DNA of 64,000 nt from QWHO01 sp021404945 (GCA_963169765.1 CAUJEN010000114.1:1-64000), one strand, 5' to 3'. Counted from the first letter of the stretch, positions 33,600 to 42,538 are shown. Numbers and translations: made by a program. Notes: generated from the letters alone by a model not told the origin.

Positions 33600-35329
33600 C
33601 GGGTCTGGTCAGAGGGCCAGGGTCCCTGGTGCTGGAAGGCGTCGAGCAAGATCCCGTGGACCTCGCCGTGAGCGGTCTCGACCCAGGCCGGCCCATCCGG
33701 TCCGAAGTCCCCCTGGTGCTCTTCCGCGATCGTGGTCAGGAGCTCTTTGCGCTTCACCCCGTAGGAGGAGGGCAGGAGCCCTCCCTGGCTGAGGATGTCG
33801 CTGTGGATCCGATCCAGTCGGTCCAGCACTTCTGGCTCGAGATACCGATCCTCGAGCAGGTGGACCAGCTCGTGGCGCGCCAAACCTGGCTTGTGGGTCA
33901 GGTTGGACTTGTTGGTCATCACCACGTGGCCGACGTCGGACTGGAGGTGGCATCCGGAGCTGTAGCCCAATTCAGACACAAGCTGAGCTCTAATTGAGTC
34001 GGAGAAGATCGGAAGACTGCTGAAATGCTTGCCCTCGGGGACAACGAAGAGGTAGGCCGGCAAGGCCATGGTTTCAAGACGGCTCGCGAGAACTTTGAGT
34101 CGGCCCCTGGCCTGCTCGTCCCCCCACCCCTCGGCATTCGCCCCACACTCCTGACGACAGAGCTCGAGCAGGTCCGGCGAGGGGGGGCCTTCCTCGAAGC
34201 GGGCCAGCAGCCCGTTGACCCGGTCCAGCCGGGACTGAATCGCCTCGGGCTGCCTTCTGGCCTCGGAGGGCCCGCAGATCTCCTGGAACATCTGCTTGAA
34301 TCGGTCGGCCGACTCCGCATCGGGAGCGTAGAGAAAGACCTTGGGGGCGATCTCCACCCCCTTCTGGGTCCAGGGCTGCTTCTCCATGAGCTCGAGCTCT
34401 TCGGCCGTGGCCGGGCAAGGGCTCAAGATCTCGAGGCGATCACGCAACACGTGGACGGGTCGGCTCAGCGGGCCCCACTCGGTGTCGTACACGGTGCGAT
34501 GGACCCACACAGGCGGCGCATGGCCGGTATCCTCCTGGTAGCGTCGGGCAAAGGATGTGGAAGCCAGACCCGGCCCGGTATCCCGGTGAGGGAAGATCAC
34601 TTCGCCGCGGGGCTCATACAAGATGGCATCTTGCTGCACGGCCCAACGCGTCAGCTCAGGGGTAAAGCGGGCCAGGACCTGATCGGTCGACCCGCGGTCA
34701 TTCAGAGCCGGGCCCTGAAACACTCCTCCCTCGCGGGGAGTCTCCGCGTAGCGCAAATGCTTGCACTGGAGGGTGAACTGGCCGGTGGCGTCGAGACTCA
34801 CCTCGGCCACCTCGGCCGGCACCCCGTAGCCCTGGGGTCCGCGCGCAATCCAAAGCGGGGGAGGCTTCGTCTCGTCACGCCGGGCGCGGTCTCGTATCTG
34901 CTGGTGAACGAGATCGATCGGCTCGGAGGCGGCCGGGCGGATCTGGGCCGTGGCCAGGTCGACCCCGGCGCCCAGGCTCTCTAGTTTGTCCAGGGCCTCG
35001 GGGCTGAACCGGATGGGGAAGGAGCAGGGAGCTCCGTGCCAGTCGTGGGTCTCGACCTGATACTCGCGTCCGGGCTCGGGCACCAGGAGACCTGGGATGC
35101 CGAGCTCGGTCAGGGTCACGGGGACGGAACTGGGGAGAGGGGCTGGGGAGGACTCGGACGTGGCGGAGCAAGCCAGTTGTTGCTTTGCGGTAACCTGCTC
35201 TTGCCGGGTGGGAGCGCTCTCGGGACCTGACACGTACTGATCTCGGACCGGCTCGAGCTCGGTTCCTGGCGTGAAGGCTCGGGCAGGGAGAACGTAGGCC
35301 CCGGTAGTGACTGATTCGACCGACCTCAT
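33596..35329 (-). CDS. Predicted HExxH zinc-metallopeptidase-like protein
   Basis: 577 residues from ATG 35329; longer readings lack support. Most of the protein is unrecognised: Pro/Ser-rich start, then beta-rich segments (VEVSLDATGQFTLQCKHLRY; PVHVLRDRLEILSPCPATAE). The C-terminus has HELVH (486-490), a zinc-binding HExxH, with IAEEH near 536 as a possible third-ligand site; the spacing resembles the ATLF/lethal-factor-like peptidase group. No signal peptide is seen, so if exported it uses another route. Enzyme activity is untested and the family assignment uncertain. Confidence 0.6.
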   Translation of the reverse strand: MRSVESVTTGAYVLPARAFTPGTELEPVRDQYVSGPESAPTRQEQVTAKQQLACSATSESSPAPLPSSVPVTLTELGIPGLLVPEPGREYQVETHDWHGAPCSFPIRFSPEALDKLESLGAGVDLATAQIRPAASEPIDLVHQQIRDRARRDETKPPPLWIARGPQGYGVPAEVAEVSLDATGQFTLQCKHLRYAETPREGGVFQGPALNDRGSTDQVLARFTPELTRWAVQQDAILYEPRGEVIFPHRDTGPGLASTSFARRYQEDTGHAPPVWVHRTVYDTEWGPLSRPVHVLRDRLEILSPCPATAEELELMEKQPWTQKGVEIAPKVFLYAPDAESADRFKQMFQEICGPSEARRQPEAIQSRLDRVNGLLARFEEGPPSPDLLELCRQECGANAEGWGDEQARGRLKVLASRLETMALPAYLFVVPEGKHFSSLPIFSDSIRAQLVSELGYSSGCHLQSDVGHVVMTNKSNLTHKPGLARHELVHLLEDRYLEPEVLDRLDRIHSDILSQGGLLPSSYGVKRKELLTTIAEEHQGDFGPDGPAWVETAHGEVHGILLDAFQHQGPWPSDQTR

Positions 35330-35450
35330 TCGAAAGGAATTTCTAGAAGTCCGGCAGCAAAACCCTCTGACCTGACCAGGATTGTTGTGGCCCACCTTGT
35401 GACGGCCTGTTTCGGTCGCTTTTCAGGCTGGCCGCCCAGGCTTGAAGAGC

Positions 35451-36121
35451 ATGAACCTCAAGACCTCCTGGCTGAGATTCACGGGAGTGATCCCGCCGGG
35501 TCGCACGGGCTGGGCTCCAACTACACCCACGCGGCTCTCTACGAGGGGGACGGCAAGTTTCTGGAAGCAACCACGCACGGTGGCGTGCAGCGCTTCGACC
35601 TGGAGAAGTACTTCAACGACACGGTCAAGGTGGCCGTCATCAAGATGCCCTGTGCCACTGAGGCCGAACCGTCAGGCGGCCCTGAAAAACTTCCGCTCCA
35701 TTCGGGGCAAGCCCTACAACCGCACCCCGAAACTTCCTCGAGACCGCCCATCCCCAGGCTTTTGGCTGCACCGAAGCGGTCACTTACTGCCTGGAGAACC
35801 TGCCCAATCCGATCCGGGTCCCTCGGGCCGTGGTGCTGACCGGGCATCAGTCCGGCGGCCTTCAAGGAGATCCCGGGGGCGGTGGTCAAGTAGGATGATG
35901 AGGCCGACTACTACCAGCTGCAGCACAGCTGGCCGGTGGGGGCTGTGGGCCTTGCTACGGGGTTGGTCAGCGATGCCCTGGCCACGTCCTTGCTGGGCCT
36001 GTCACCCCTGGCGGCGGCGGCGGTGGGGGTGGTCGGTGCGGCGGTGGGCTACTACCTCACCGTCTCGTTTGGCAACTGGCGCCAGAAAGGGAAGCTCGGG
36101 ATGTTCGTGGACGGAAAGTAA
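35451..36121 (+). pseudogene. Broken YiiX-like (permuted papain-fold) gene with C-terminal membrane segment
   Basis: Protein-like segments in three frames line up end to end: MNLKTSWLRFTGVIP; then SNYTHAALYEGDGKFLEATT and HGGVQRFDLEKYF (the YiiX-type His box); then FRSIRGKPYN; then GCTEAVTYCLENLPNP, with the Cys expected in this family; then FKEIPGAVVK, a stop, and DDEADYYQLQHSW leading to a Gly/Ala membrane helix. At least three frameshifts and one stop separate them. It was probably a C92-type cell-wall or lipid amidase-like protein. Several indels in 670 bases make sequencing error a weaker explanation. Confidence 0.6.
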
Positions 36122-36123
36122 AG

Positions 36124-36567
36124 CTACTGCCCGTTCCAAACCGGCGGCTCGCCGTCGAACTTGACCGGCTCCTCGCCGCCACCGTTGTAATAGACCCAGA
36201 CCTTGGGCTTGATGGTGGTGGCGCCGTAGATTTCCCACTTGAAGTTGAGATACTTCTTGTCGCCGGCGTTGAGCTCGCCGATGTCCTTGGTGAGGGTTTC
36301 CAGCTTACGGCCGTTATTGCCGTTGTAGATCACCATCTCGACCTTCACGCCGTCCACGGCCACGTCGCTCACGTTCTTGAGCCAGATGGTGGCGTCGCCC
36401 CGCATCGCCCCCAGAGAAGTTCCGTTGTCGGAGTTGATGATGCCCTTGAGCACCGCCAGCGGGTGCTTGCCCTTGAGCTTCTTGTCGTCGTCATCGGCCC
36501 GGGCGGCCAGAGCGACCAGAGCGACCAGAAAGGCGCAAGAAAGCGCCAGTAAACTGTTTCGATTCAT
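36124..36567 (-). CDS. Exported protein of unknown function
   Basis: 147 residues; AGGAGG seven bases before ATG 36567. Signal peptide (MNRNSLLALSCAFLVALVAL, then AARADDDD) and a compact beta-sandwich-like mature part (DATIWLKNVSDVAVDGVKVE; EMVIYNGNNGRKLETLTKDI; LNFKWEIYGATTIKPKVWVY). The pattern resembles small exported FxLYD-type domains, where strands carry N-x-x and V-x-L alternation. The function is unknown. The 36568-36739 gap upstream contains no other gene. Confidence 0.65.
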   Translation of the reverse strand: MNRNSLLALSCAFLVALVALAARADDDDKKLKGKHPLAVLKGIINSDNGTSLGAMRGDATIWLKNVSDVAVDGVKVEMVIYNGNNGRKLETLTKDIGELNAGDKKYLNFKWEIYGATTIKPKVWVYYNGGGEEPVKFDGEPPVWNGQ

Positions 36568-36739
36568 TGACCATCCTCCTGAAAGCGGTGGCTACCGTTA
36601 CGTGCTGAAGGTTTTGCCCGCCCTTCGGGGCGCCTCCATAAGCCTGTCAGCGCAAATCCACTCGATCCGTTGAACCGCAGGAAGCCGCAGAAGTCGCGCC
36701 GACGATCTCAGCCCGCTCGCAGATTCTGGCTTCGTCCGG

Positions 36740-37447
36740 TCAACCCTGCAACGCGCGGGTGAGAAAGTCCAGCGCCTCGAGCACTTCCTCGCGCGAGCGG
36801 CTCTCCAGCGTAAGCTCAACCTTCCAGACCTCTTCCTCGGCGTAGGGATAAGAGCCCAACCGCAAATCAGGAAAGCGCTCCACGACCTGCTCCAGGATCA
36901 GCGCGATATCGGCCTCCTGGGCCACCAGCTTGAGCTTCTCCAGATGCAAGGGGATGCCCGCGAAATGGTCGGCTACGGCCTCGAACCTCTCGCGCAGGAA
37001 CTCGGGCACTCCAGGAAAGATGTAGATGTTGCCAACCACCAGCTGGGGAAAGCGCCGGCCCATGGGGTAGACCAGCTTCGAGCCGGCCGGCACGCGCGTC
37101 ATGCGCGCCTGCACCTCGGTCAACCGGTCAACCCTGTAATAGGCTTTCACCAGGGTCTCCAACTCGGGCATGGCCCGCAGCTCGACTCTTAACCCGCTGG
37201 CTATCCCGGCCAGGGTCACATCGTCGTGGGTCGGACCCACCCCTCCGCTGGTCAGCACCAGGTCGAATGCTTCGCTGGCCGAGGCCACCGCCCGGCCGAT
37301 CTCCTCCACCTCGTCGCCCACCACCTCCACCCGACGAAGCTCGGCGCCCAGCTCATAGAGCCGACGGGTCAGGAAGGGAGTGTTCTGATCGTGCACTTTG
37401 CCGGTCAGAATTTCGTTGCCGATGACCACCAACCCGACGGTGGGCAC
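36740..37447 (-). CDS. CinA-type molybdopterin-binding domain protein
   Basis: 235 residues from a GTG one base after the ggt stop. It is the N-terminal COG1058/MoCF domain of CinA only: VIGNEILTGKVHDQNTPFL, LTSGGVGPTHDDVT, YPMGRRFPQLVVGNIYIFPG and GVPEFLRERFEAV. The C-terminal deamidase half of full CinA is absent. Family members act as ADP-ribose or related nucleotide pyrophosphatases in NAD recycling. It is in an operon with ggt. Confidence 0.88.
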   Translation of the reverse strand: MPTVGLVVIGNEILTGKVHDQNTPFLTRRLYELGAELRRVEVVGDEVEEIGRAVASASEAFDLVLTSGGVGPTHDDVTLAGIASGLRVELRAMPELETLVKAYYRVDRLTEVQARMTRVPAGSKLVYPMGRRFPQLVVGNIYIFPGVPEFLRERFEAVADHFAGIPLHLEKLKLVAQEADIALILEQVVERFPDLRLGSYPYAEEEVWKVELTLESRSREEVLEALDFLTRALQG

Positions 37448-37448
37448 T

Positions 37449-39146
37449 CTAGAATCCCTCCACCAAGCCGGGACGGCGCGGGTCCGTGCCTCCCTCCCAC
37501 CAACCGTCGGGACGACGCCAGATCATCTGCACGTGGCCGAAGGTGTTGCGAGGGCTCATGGTGTGGCCGTAGGAGCGCAGAAGCCGGAGAGTATCGGGGC
37601 TGATTCCTTCCTCAAAGTAGAGCTCATCAGGCAGCCATTGATGGTGCACCCGGGGGGCGGCCACAGCGGACTGAGCGTTGAGGTGAAAGTCGATCACGTT
37701 GAGGATGGCCTGCAGCACGGCTGTGATGATGCGCGAGCCGCCAGGCGAGCCGACCACGGCTACCAGCTGGCCTTCCTTCTCCAGGATGGTGGGTGTCATG
37801 GAGGAGAGGGGCCGCTTGCCCGGCTGCACCGAGTTGGCCTCGCCTCCCACCAGTCCGAAGCCGTTGGGGGAGCCGGGGGCGGCCGAGAAATCGTCCATTT
37901 CATCATTGAGCAGAATTCCGGTGCCCTCGGCCACGGCCTTGGAGCCATAGGAGAAGTTGAGGGTGTAGGTGAGCGAAACCGCCATTCCGTGGTCGTCGAC
38001 CACCGAGAAGTGGGTGGTCTGGGGAGGCTCGTCAGGTGGTTTACCGGCCTGAACCTGGCTCGACTTGCGGGCCACGGCGGTCTTGATTTGGGCGCGCAGA
38101 TCGGTGGCGTAGCCTTTGGAGGTCAACCAGTCCACTGGCACCTTGAAGAAGTCGGGATCACCCAGCCAGGTGGCCCGATCAGCATAGGCGCTGCGCATGG
38201 CCTCGGCCAGCAGGTGCAGGGTGGCGGCCGAGTTGTGGCCCAGAGCGGCCAGGTCGTAGCCCTCCAGGATGTTCAGCATCTGCACGAGGTGGACGCCGCC
38301 CGAGGAGGGTGGTGGCATGGCGTAGACCGCAAAGCCCCGGTAAGTACCTTCCACGGGCTTGCGCCAGAGGACCCGGTAGGCGGCCAGGTCGGCCATGGTC
38401 ATCACGCCCCCGTTCTTCTGGATGGAGGCGATCATGCGCTGGCCCACCTCGCCGCGGTAGAAGGCGGCCGAGCCCGTCTCGCCGATTTGCTCCAGGCTCC
38501 AGGCCAGGTCTTTCTGGGTCAGGCGGTCGCCGACCTCGGGCACCCTGCCCCCCGGTAAGAAGATGGCCGCTGAGGCGGGGAACCTGCGCAGGTCGTCCTG
38601 AACCCTCGCCAGGTCGTCTGAGAGTTCTCGGGTCACCAGCATCCCCTCGGCGGCCAGCCTGCGGGCGGGCTCCACCGCCTGTCGCAGGCTGATTGTGCCA
38701 TAGCGCTTCAAAACGGCCTCCATGCCGGAGACGGTGCCGGGCACGCCGCAAGACTGATAGCCCAGCGTGATGCGCTGGCGGTCGACCTGGCCCTGGGCGT
38801 CGAGGTAGAAGTCGCGATGGGTGGCTGCGGGGGCCGTTTCCCGAAAGTCCAGAGCCTGGATCTGGCCATCTCTGGTGCGTAGCAGCAGAAAGCCCCCTCC
38901 GCCCAGATTGCCCGCGCTGGGCAGGGTGACGGCCAGAACGAACGCGGTGGTGACGGCCGCGTCCACGGCGTTGCCCCCCCCGCGCATGACCTCCAGGCCG
39001 GCCCGAGTTGCCTGGGCCTCGGCCGAGGCCACCATCGCGTGGTGGGCTCGAGTGCTCTGGAAGCGGCTGGGAGCCTCCTCGGGGATGGGAGGTTGGGCCC
39101 GGACCAGTCCCGTCAGCAGGCAGAAAAGGAGAAGAATCGAGCGCAT
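37449..39146 (-). CDS. ggt: Gamma-glutamyltransferase, periplasmic
   Basis: 565 residues. A signal peptide (MRSILLLFCLLTGLVRAQPP) places the enzyme in the periplasm. It is made as a proenzyme that cleaves itself before the nucleophile threonine, Thr377 in PPQTTHFSVVD, to give large and small subunits. GGT marks: GGNAVDAAVTTAF, NLGGGGFLLL, PPPSSGGVHLVQMLN, LNFSYGSKAVAEGTGILLND, SSMTPTI and SPGGSRI. It breaks down glutathione or transfers its glutamyl group. GGCGAAGGCG lies before the ATG; a longer start is unlikely because of the signal peptide. Confidence 0.93.
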   Translation of the reverse strand: MRSILLLFCLLTGLVRAQPPIPEEAPSRFQSTRAHHAMVASAEAQATRAGLEVMRGGGNAVDAAVTTAFVLAVTLPSAGNLGGGGFLLLRTRDGQIQALDFRETAPAATHRDFYLDAQGQVDRQRITLGYQSCGVPGTVSGMEAVLKRYGTISLRQAVEPARRLAAEGMLVTRELSDDLARVQDDLRRFPASAAIFLPGGRVPEVGDRLTQKDLAWSLEQIGETGSAAFYRGEVGQRMIASIQKNGGVMTMADLAAYRVLWRKPVEGTYRGFAVYAMPPPSSGGVHLVQMLNILEGYDLAALGHNSAATLHLLAEAMRSAYADRATWLGDPDFFKVPVDWLTSKGYATDLRAQIKTAVARKSSQVQAGKPPDEPPQTTHFSVVDDHGMAVSLTYTLNFSYGSKAVAEGTGILLNDEMDDFSAAPGSPNGFGLVGGEANSVQPGKRPLSSMTPTILEKEGQLVAVVGSPGGSRIITAVLQAILNVIDFHLNAQSAVAAPRVHHQWLPDELYFEEGISPDTLRLLRSYGHTMSPRNTFGHVQMIWRRPDGWWEGGTDPRRPGLVEGF

Positions 39147-39204
39147 TGCGGCGCCTTCGCCGAACCGGTAGGGGAGCCCTCGCTGACGGCGAAGGCCATC
39201 TACT

Positions 39205-40362
39205 ATGGCCAACACGCGACGAGTCAAGAGCTTTGATGATTGGAAAGAGTACTTCCGGGAATGGCAGAAGGACCTGGGCCTGGAGGAGGTTGCCGAATCG
39301 GTCGGAGGTCTCCCGCCTTACGAGTTTCATATCGGCTGGGGGGACCTGAAGAGCGATGAGGTCGAGTTTGGCGCCCATCGCGGCAATCGCAAGTGGGAGA
39401 AGCTCGTGGAGGTGCCCGACCAGCGGGCCCGCGACACGCTCTACGAGCTGATTCGCTATCAGGGCGATACCGAGTTCGCCTCCTCCGAGCAGCAGCGCCA
39501 CCTGTTGACCGTTGCACCCTCTCAGGCAGATCTCACCTCGCTGATCCGGGTGATCCGTGAGGAGGGCCGTCATGGCTGGCAGATGGCCTACCTTCTGATC
39601 GACCACTATGGTCGTGAAGGGGCCCGCGAGGCGGAAAAGCTGCTCGAGCGACGCTCGACGGCTCTGAGCGGCAGTCGGTCCAATCGCCGTCTGTTGCACA
39701 CTTTCAACGAGCCGATCCGCGACTGGATCGACCTCTATTACTATGCCGAGCTTGTCGACCGGGACGGCAAGTTCCAACTCGACATGCTGAGCCGCTGCGG
39801 ATTTGCTCCGCTGGCCCGCTCCACGGTCTACATGCTGGGGGAGGAGTCCTACCACCTGCGCTTTGGCCATCTCGGACTGAAGCGGATCATTCAGGTCGGC
39901 CACGTGCCCATGGCGATCATGCAGAGGTACCTCAACAAGTGGGTCTCTTCGGCTCTGGACCTGTTCGGCAAAGATGCGTCCTCGACGGCCACCTGGGCCT
40001 ATGAATGGGGATTGAAGAGCCGTTTCAACGAGCATCGATGCCCACCCCTCGATGAAGGCGAGCGCGAGGAGCTCAACGACTTCTCGCGCCTGGCTTACTA
40101 CCGAGAGGTTCAGGGGCTGATGCGCCAGCTGAACCGATTCCGTAAGAAGGGCGAGAGCGAGCTGGCCCTGCCCGACTTCCGCTTCAACCGCAAGGTTGGC
40201 AAGTATGCCAGCAAATGCGTGGGGGTTGACGGCAAGGAGGTCAAGGCCGAGGAATACAAGGATTACGTCAAGTCCCACCTGCCCACCGAAAAGGACGAGT
40301 CCTTCTTGAAGGGGCTGTTCGAGTCGGGAGAGCAATGGGTGGCCCCGATGGTGGCTGACTGA
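39205..40362 (+). CDS. PaaA/BoxB-like diiron oxygenase subunit, orphan
   Basis: 385 residues, longer than PaaA (about 310) and shorter than BoxB (about 470). Diiron ligands appear in two E-x-x-H pairs: Glu120-x-x-His123 (VIREEGRHGWQM) and Glu214-x-x-His217 (MLGEESYHLRFG), with the helix LLIDHYGREGAREAEKLLER in between as in this family. Homologues epoxidise phenylacetyl-CoA or benzoyl-CoA. No paaBCDE, boxA or CoA-ligase gene is nearby, so the reductase and the pathway must be elsewhere or the role has changed. It is divergent from ggt. Confidence 0.8.
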   Translation: MANTRRVKSFDDWKEYFREWQKDLGLEEVAESVGGLPPYEFHIGWGDLKSDEVEFGAHRGNRKWEKLVEVPDQRARDTLYELIRYQGDTEFASSEQQRHLLTVAPSQADLTSLIRVIREEGRHGWQMAYLLIDHYGREGAREAEKLLERRSTALSGSRSNRRLLHTFNEPIRDWIDLYYYAELVDRDGKFQLDMLSRCGFAPLARSTVYMLGEESYHLRFGHLGLKRIIQVGHVPMAIMQRYLNKWVSSALDLFGKDASSTATWAYEWGLKSRFNEHRCPPLDEGEREELNDFSRLAYYREVQGLMRQLNRFRKKGESELALPDFRFNRKVGKYASKCVGVDGKEVKAEEYKDYVKSHLPTEKDESFLKGLFESGEQWVAPMVAD

Positions 40363-40389
40363 TCGTCGACCGGCGCTGAAATTTTCGTG

Positions 40390-40419
40390 TTGACAAACCC
40401 GTCGGGGTTACGTTATAGT
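40390..40419 (+). promoter_or_regulatory. Strong predicted promoter for the tRNA-rpmG-secE-nusG unit
   Basis: TTGACA (40390-40395), 18-bp spacer, TATAGT (40414-40419). This is a near-consensus sigma-70 promoter. The expected transcription start is around 40424-40427, at or inside the hairpin that begins at 40423. Confidence 0.8.
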
Positions 40420-40422
40420 TGC

Positions 40423-40446
40423 GATGCACTGGCGAGTCCAGTGCAT
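40423..40446 (+). other. Perfect hairpin at the start of the tRNA-Gly/Thr transcript
   Basis: GATGCACTGG - CGAGT - CCAGTGCATC is a perfect 10-bp stem with a 5-base loop, starting four bases after the -10 box, followed by CTCGTTTT. See the similar elements at 43357 and 57554. It could protect the 5-prime end, help processing or act as an operator. Confidence 0.65.
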
Positions 40447-40482
40447 CCTCGTTTTAGCAAGCCAAAGGCTGAAGCGGATCTT

Positions 40483-40558
<76 letters not shown>

Positions 40559-40574
40559 GAGCACATAGGATGAC

Positions 40575-40650
40575 GCTGGGGTAGCTCAGCAGGCAGAGCA
40601 CGTCCTTGGTAAGGACGAGGTCGGCGGTTCGAGCCCGCTCCCCAGCTCCA
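40575..40650 (+). tRNA. tRNA-Thr (anticodon GGT)
   Basis: Acceptor pair GCTGGGG/CCCCAGC, D stem GCTC/GAGC, anticodon stem CGTCC/GGACG with loop TTGGTAA, T arm with TTCGAGC. CCA is encoded. It is 16 bases after tRNA-Gly, so probably one transcript. Confidence 0.97.
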
Positions 40651-40761
40651 ATTTGCCTACTCGGCGCCTTTTCGGCGGCTGGCTTGCCGGTCTCTGGAGG
40701 GGTCGTCGACCAATCTCGGGAGCTTTTTTTTTGCCCCGGAGAGAGAGATGGAGGATAAGTC

Positions 40762-40926
40762 ATGGCGAAAAAAGAGGTGCGAACCATCATCACTCTCGCC
40801 TGCCAGACTTGCAAGAACCGGAACTATGCTAGCAAGAAGAACCGGCAGCATAATCCGGATCGAATGGAGCTGAACAAGTACTGTTCGACTTGCCGCAAGC
40901 ACACTCCCCACAAGGAGACGCGCTAA
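40762..40926 (+). CDS. rpmG: 50S ribosomal protein L33
   Basis: 54 residues, too short for a simple length filter. MAKKEVRTIITLACQTCKNR and the C-terminal CSTC pair make the zinc-binding four-cysteine form of L33. GGAGG precedes the ATG. It stands between tRNA-Thr and secE in the typical order tRNAs-rpmG-secE-nusG. A T-rich tract (nine T, near 40722-40731) upstream may be part of a weak attenuator. Confidence 0.95.
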   Translation: MAKKEVRTIITLACQTCKNRNYASKKNRQHNPDRMELNKYCSTCRKHTPHKETR

Positions 40927-40928
40927 TC

Positions 40929-41381
40929 ATGGCGGCCCAGGAACCGGCCTCCAGCTCCGAGCCTCGCAAGAAGCGTCGGGGCCTGGAGCGTTCGGGCGAG
41001 GGGGGCGAAAAGGGCCCCAAGCGCAAGAAGAAGGGCTCGGGAGGCAAGAAGGCAGCCGCTGCGACAGCCGGAGCCCCGGTTGTCGCAGGCGTTCCGGCGA
41101 CGACCGGTGAGCGAGCTGGCAAGGTGAAGAAGGCGGCCGCGCCGCCCCTTCCTCGCCCGCCCAGCCCTGCCTGGATGCGCATGATGCTGGAGGATTTCGT
41201 CAAATACCTCCGCTCCGTGCGTGCCGAGATGAAGCGCGTCACCTGGCCCAGCGGCAAGGAAGTTCGGATGGCCACCGTGGTGGTGTTGATTACGCTGGTC
41301 GTGGTGACGGGATACATTGCCATCGTGAACATGCTGCTGAACCTTGTCTTTCAGCAGAACCCGACCGGAGTTGGAATGTAA
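40929..41381 (+). CDS. secE: Protein translocase subunit SecE with long N-terminal extension
   Basis: 150 residues, far longer than the 60-75 residues of minimal bacterial SecE. The conserved part is at 88-140: DFVKYLRSVRAEMKRVTWPS and one membrane helix (TVVVLITLVVVTGYIAIVNM). Residues 1-85 are basic, alanine- and proline-rich (KKRRGLERS; GPKRKKKGSGGKKAAAA). The ATG is two bases after the rpmG stop, so a real coding start upstream of the core is well placed. SecE clamps SecY in the SecYEG channel. Confidence 0.93.
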   Translation: MAAQEPASSSEPRKKRRGLERSGEGGEKGPKRKKKGSGGKKAAAATAGAPVVAGVPATTGERAGKVKKAAAPPLPRPPSPAWMRMMLEDFVKYLRSVRAEMKRVTWPSGKEVRMATVVVLITLVVVTGYIAIVNMLLNLVFQQNPTGVGM

Positions 41382-41482
41382 GAGTGAAAAGATGAGGCTT
41401 TTGCGGAAACCAGGCACGCGCCCAGAGCACAAGGCAAGGCCGTCATCAATGAACGCTCAACAGTTTAAGAGGAGTCCTGGGA

Positions 41483-42088
41483 ATGTCTGAGATTGTCGAG
41501 AACACGCCCACCAGTTCCGAGCCGGAAGTGAGCGAGGAAGCCCCCCGCGACCCGCGGGTGCAGTGGTATGTCGTGCACACCTATTCGGGCTACGAGAACA
41601 AAGTGCGCGAAGACCTGCTGCGCCGCATCGAGTCGATGAACATGAAAGACTTCATCTTTCAGGTTCTCGTGCCTACCGAGGAGGAGCTCGAGTTCAAGGA
41701 TGGCAAGAAGAAAACCGTCCAGCGCAAGATTTACCCGGGCTATGTGTTCGTGGAGATGATCCTCACCGACCGCTCCTGGGCGGTGGTGCGTCACACGGCC
41801 AACGTGACTGGTTTCGTTGGCTCGGGCAATCCCGGTGCCAAGCCGGTGCCGCTGCCCGAGGAAGAGGTTCGGCGGGTGCGCCAGTTGATGGGCATGGAAG
41901 CGCCCACTCGCGTCAAGATCGACCTGGCCGTGGGTCAGGGCGTTCGGGTCATCCACGGCCCCTTCCAGGACTTTCACGGTCTGGTGGAAGAGGTCAACCC
42001 CGAAAAAGAGAAAGTGCGCGTGCTGATCTCCATCTTCGGCCGCGAGACCCCCGTCGAGCTGGATTTCAGCCAGGTCGAGAAGCTCTAA
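41483..42088 (+). CDS. nusG: Transcription antitermination factor NusG
   Basis: 201 residues; GAGGAG before the ATG. A short acidic N-terminal tail of about 20 residues precedes the NGN domain (WYVVHTYSGYENKVREDLLR; RKIYPGYVFVEMILT; RHTANVTGFVGSG) and the KOW domain (VGQGVRVIHGPFQDFHGLVE; VLISIFGRETPVELDFSQVE). It couples RNA polymerase to ribosomes and Rho. The gene order secE-nusG-rplK-rplA is universal in bacteria. Confidence 0.97.
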   Translation: MSEIVENTPTSSEPEVSEEAPRDPRVQWYVVHTYSGYENKVREDLLRRIESMNMKDFIFQVLVPTEEELEFKDGKKKTVQRKIYPGYVFVEMILTDRSWAVVRHTANVTGFVGSGNPGAKPVPLPEEEVRRVRQLMGMEAPTRVKIDLAVGQGVRVIHGPFQDFHGLVEEVNPEKEKVRVLISIFGRETPVELDFSQVEKL

Positions 42089-42112
42089 ATACGTACGAGG
42101 TGTTAGCGAGAA

Positions 42113-42538
42113 ATGGCTAAGAAGCTGAAAGCGATCGTGAAACTGCAGGTGCCTGCTGGCAAAGCCAACCCGGCTCCTCCGGTCGGCCCCGCCCTGGGCC
42201 AGCACGGCGTCAACATCATGGAGTTCGTCAAGCAGTACAACGAGCGGACGGCCTCCCAGGTGGGCATGATCATCCCCGTCGAGATCAGTATCTTCGAGGA
42301 CCGCTCGTTCACGTTCGTGACCAAGACCCCTCCGGCCAAGACCTTGCTCTTGAAGGAAGCGGGGCTCGACAAAGGCTCGGGCGAGCCCAACAAGAAGAAG
42401 GTCGGCAAGGTGACGCGGGCCCAGGTCAAAAAGATCGCCGAGATCAAAATGCCTGATATCAACGCCCTCGACATGGCCGGCGCGATGAAGATCATCGAGG
42501 GCACTGCCCGCAGCATGGGAATCGAAGTCGAAGGGTAA
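42113..42538 (+). CDS. rplK: 50S ribosomal protein L11
   Basis: 141 residues, normal length. Signature KANPAPPVGPALGQHGVNIM and the C-terminal RNA-binding part (KVTRAQVKKIAEIKMPDINA; AMKIIEGTARSMGIEVEG). It binds the GTPase-associated region of 23S rRNA. It is 24 bases after nusG. Confidence 0.98.
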   Translation: MAKKLKAIVKLQVPAGKANPAPPVGPALGQHGVNIMEFVKQYNERTASQVGMIIPVEISIFEDRSFTFVTKTPPAKTLLLKEAGLDKGSGEPNKKKVGKVTRAQVKKIAEIKMPDINALDMAGAMKIIEGTARSMGIEVEG

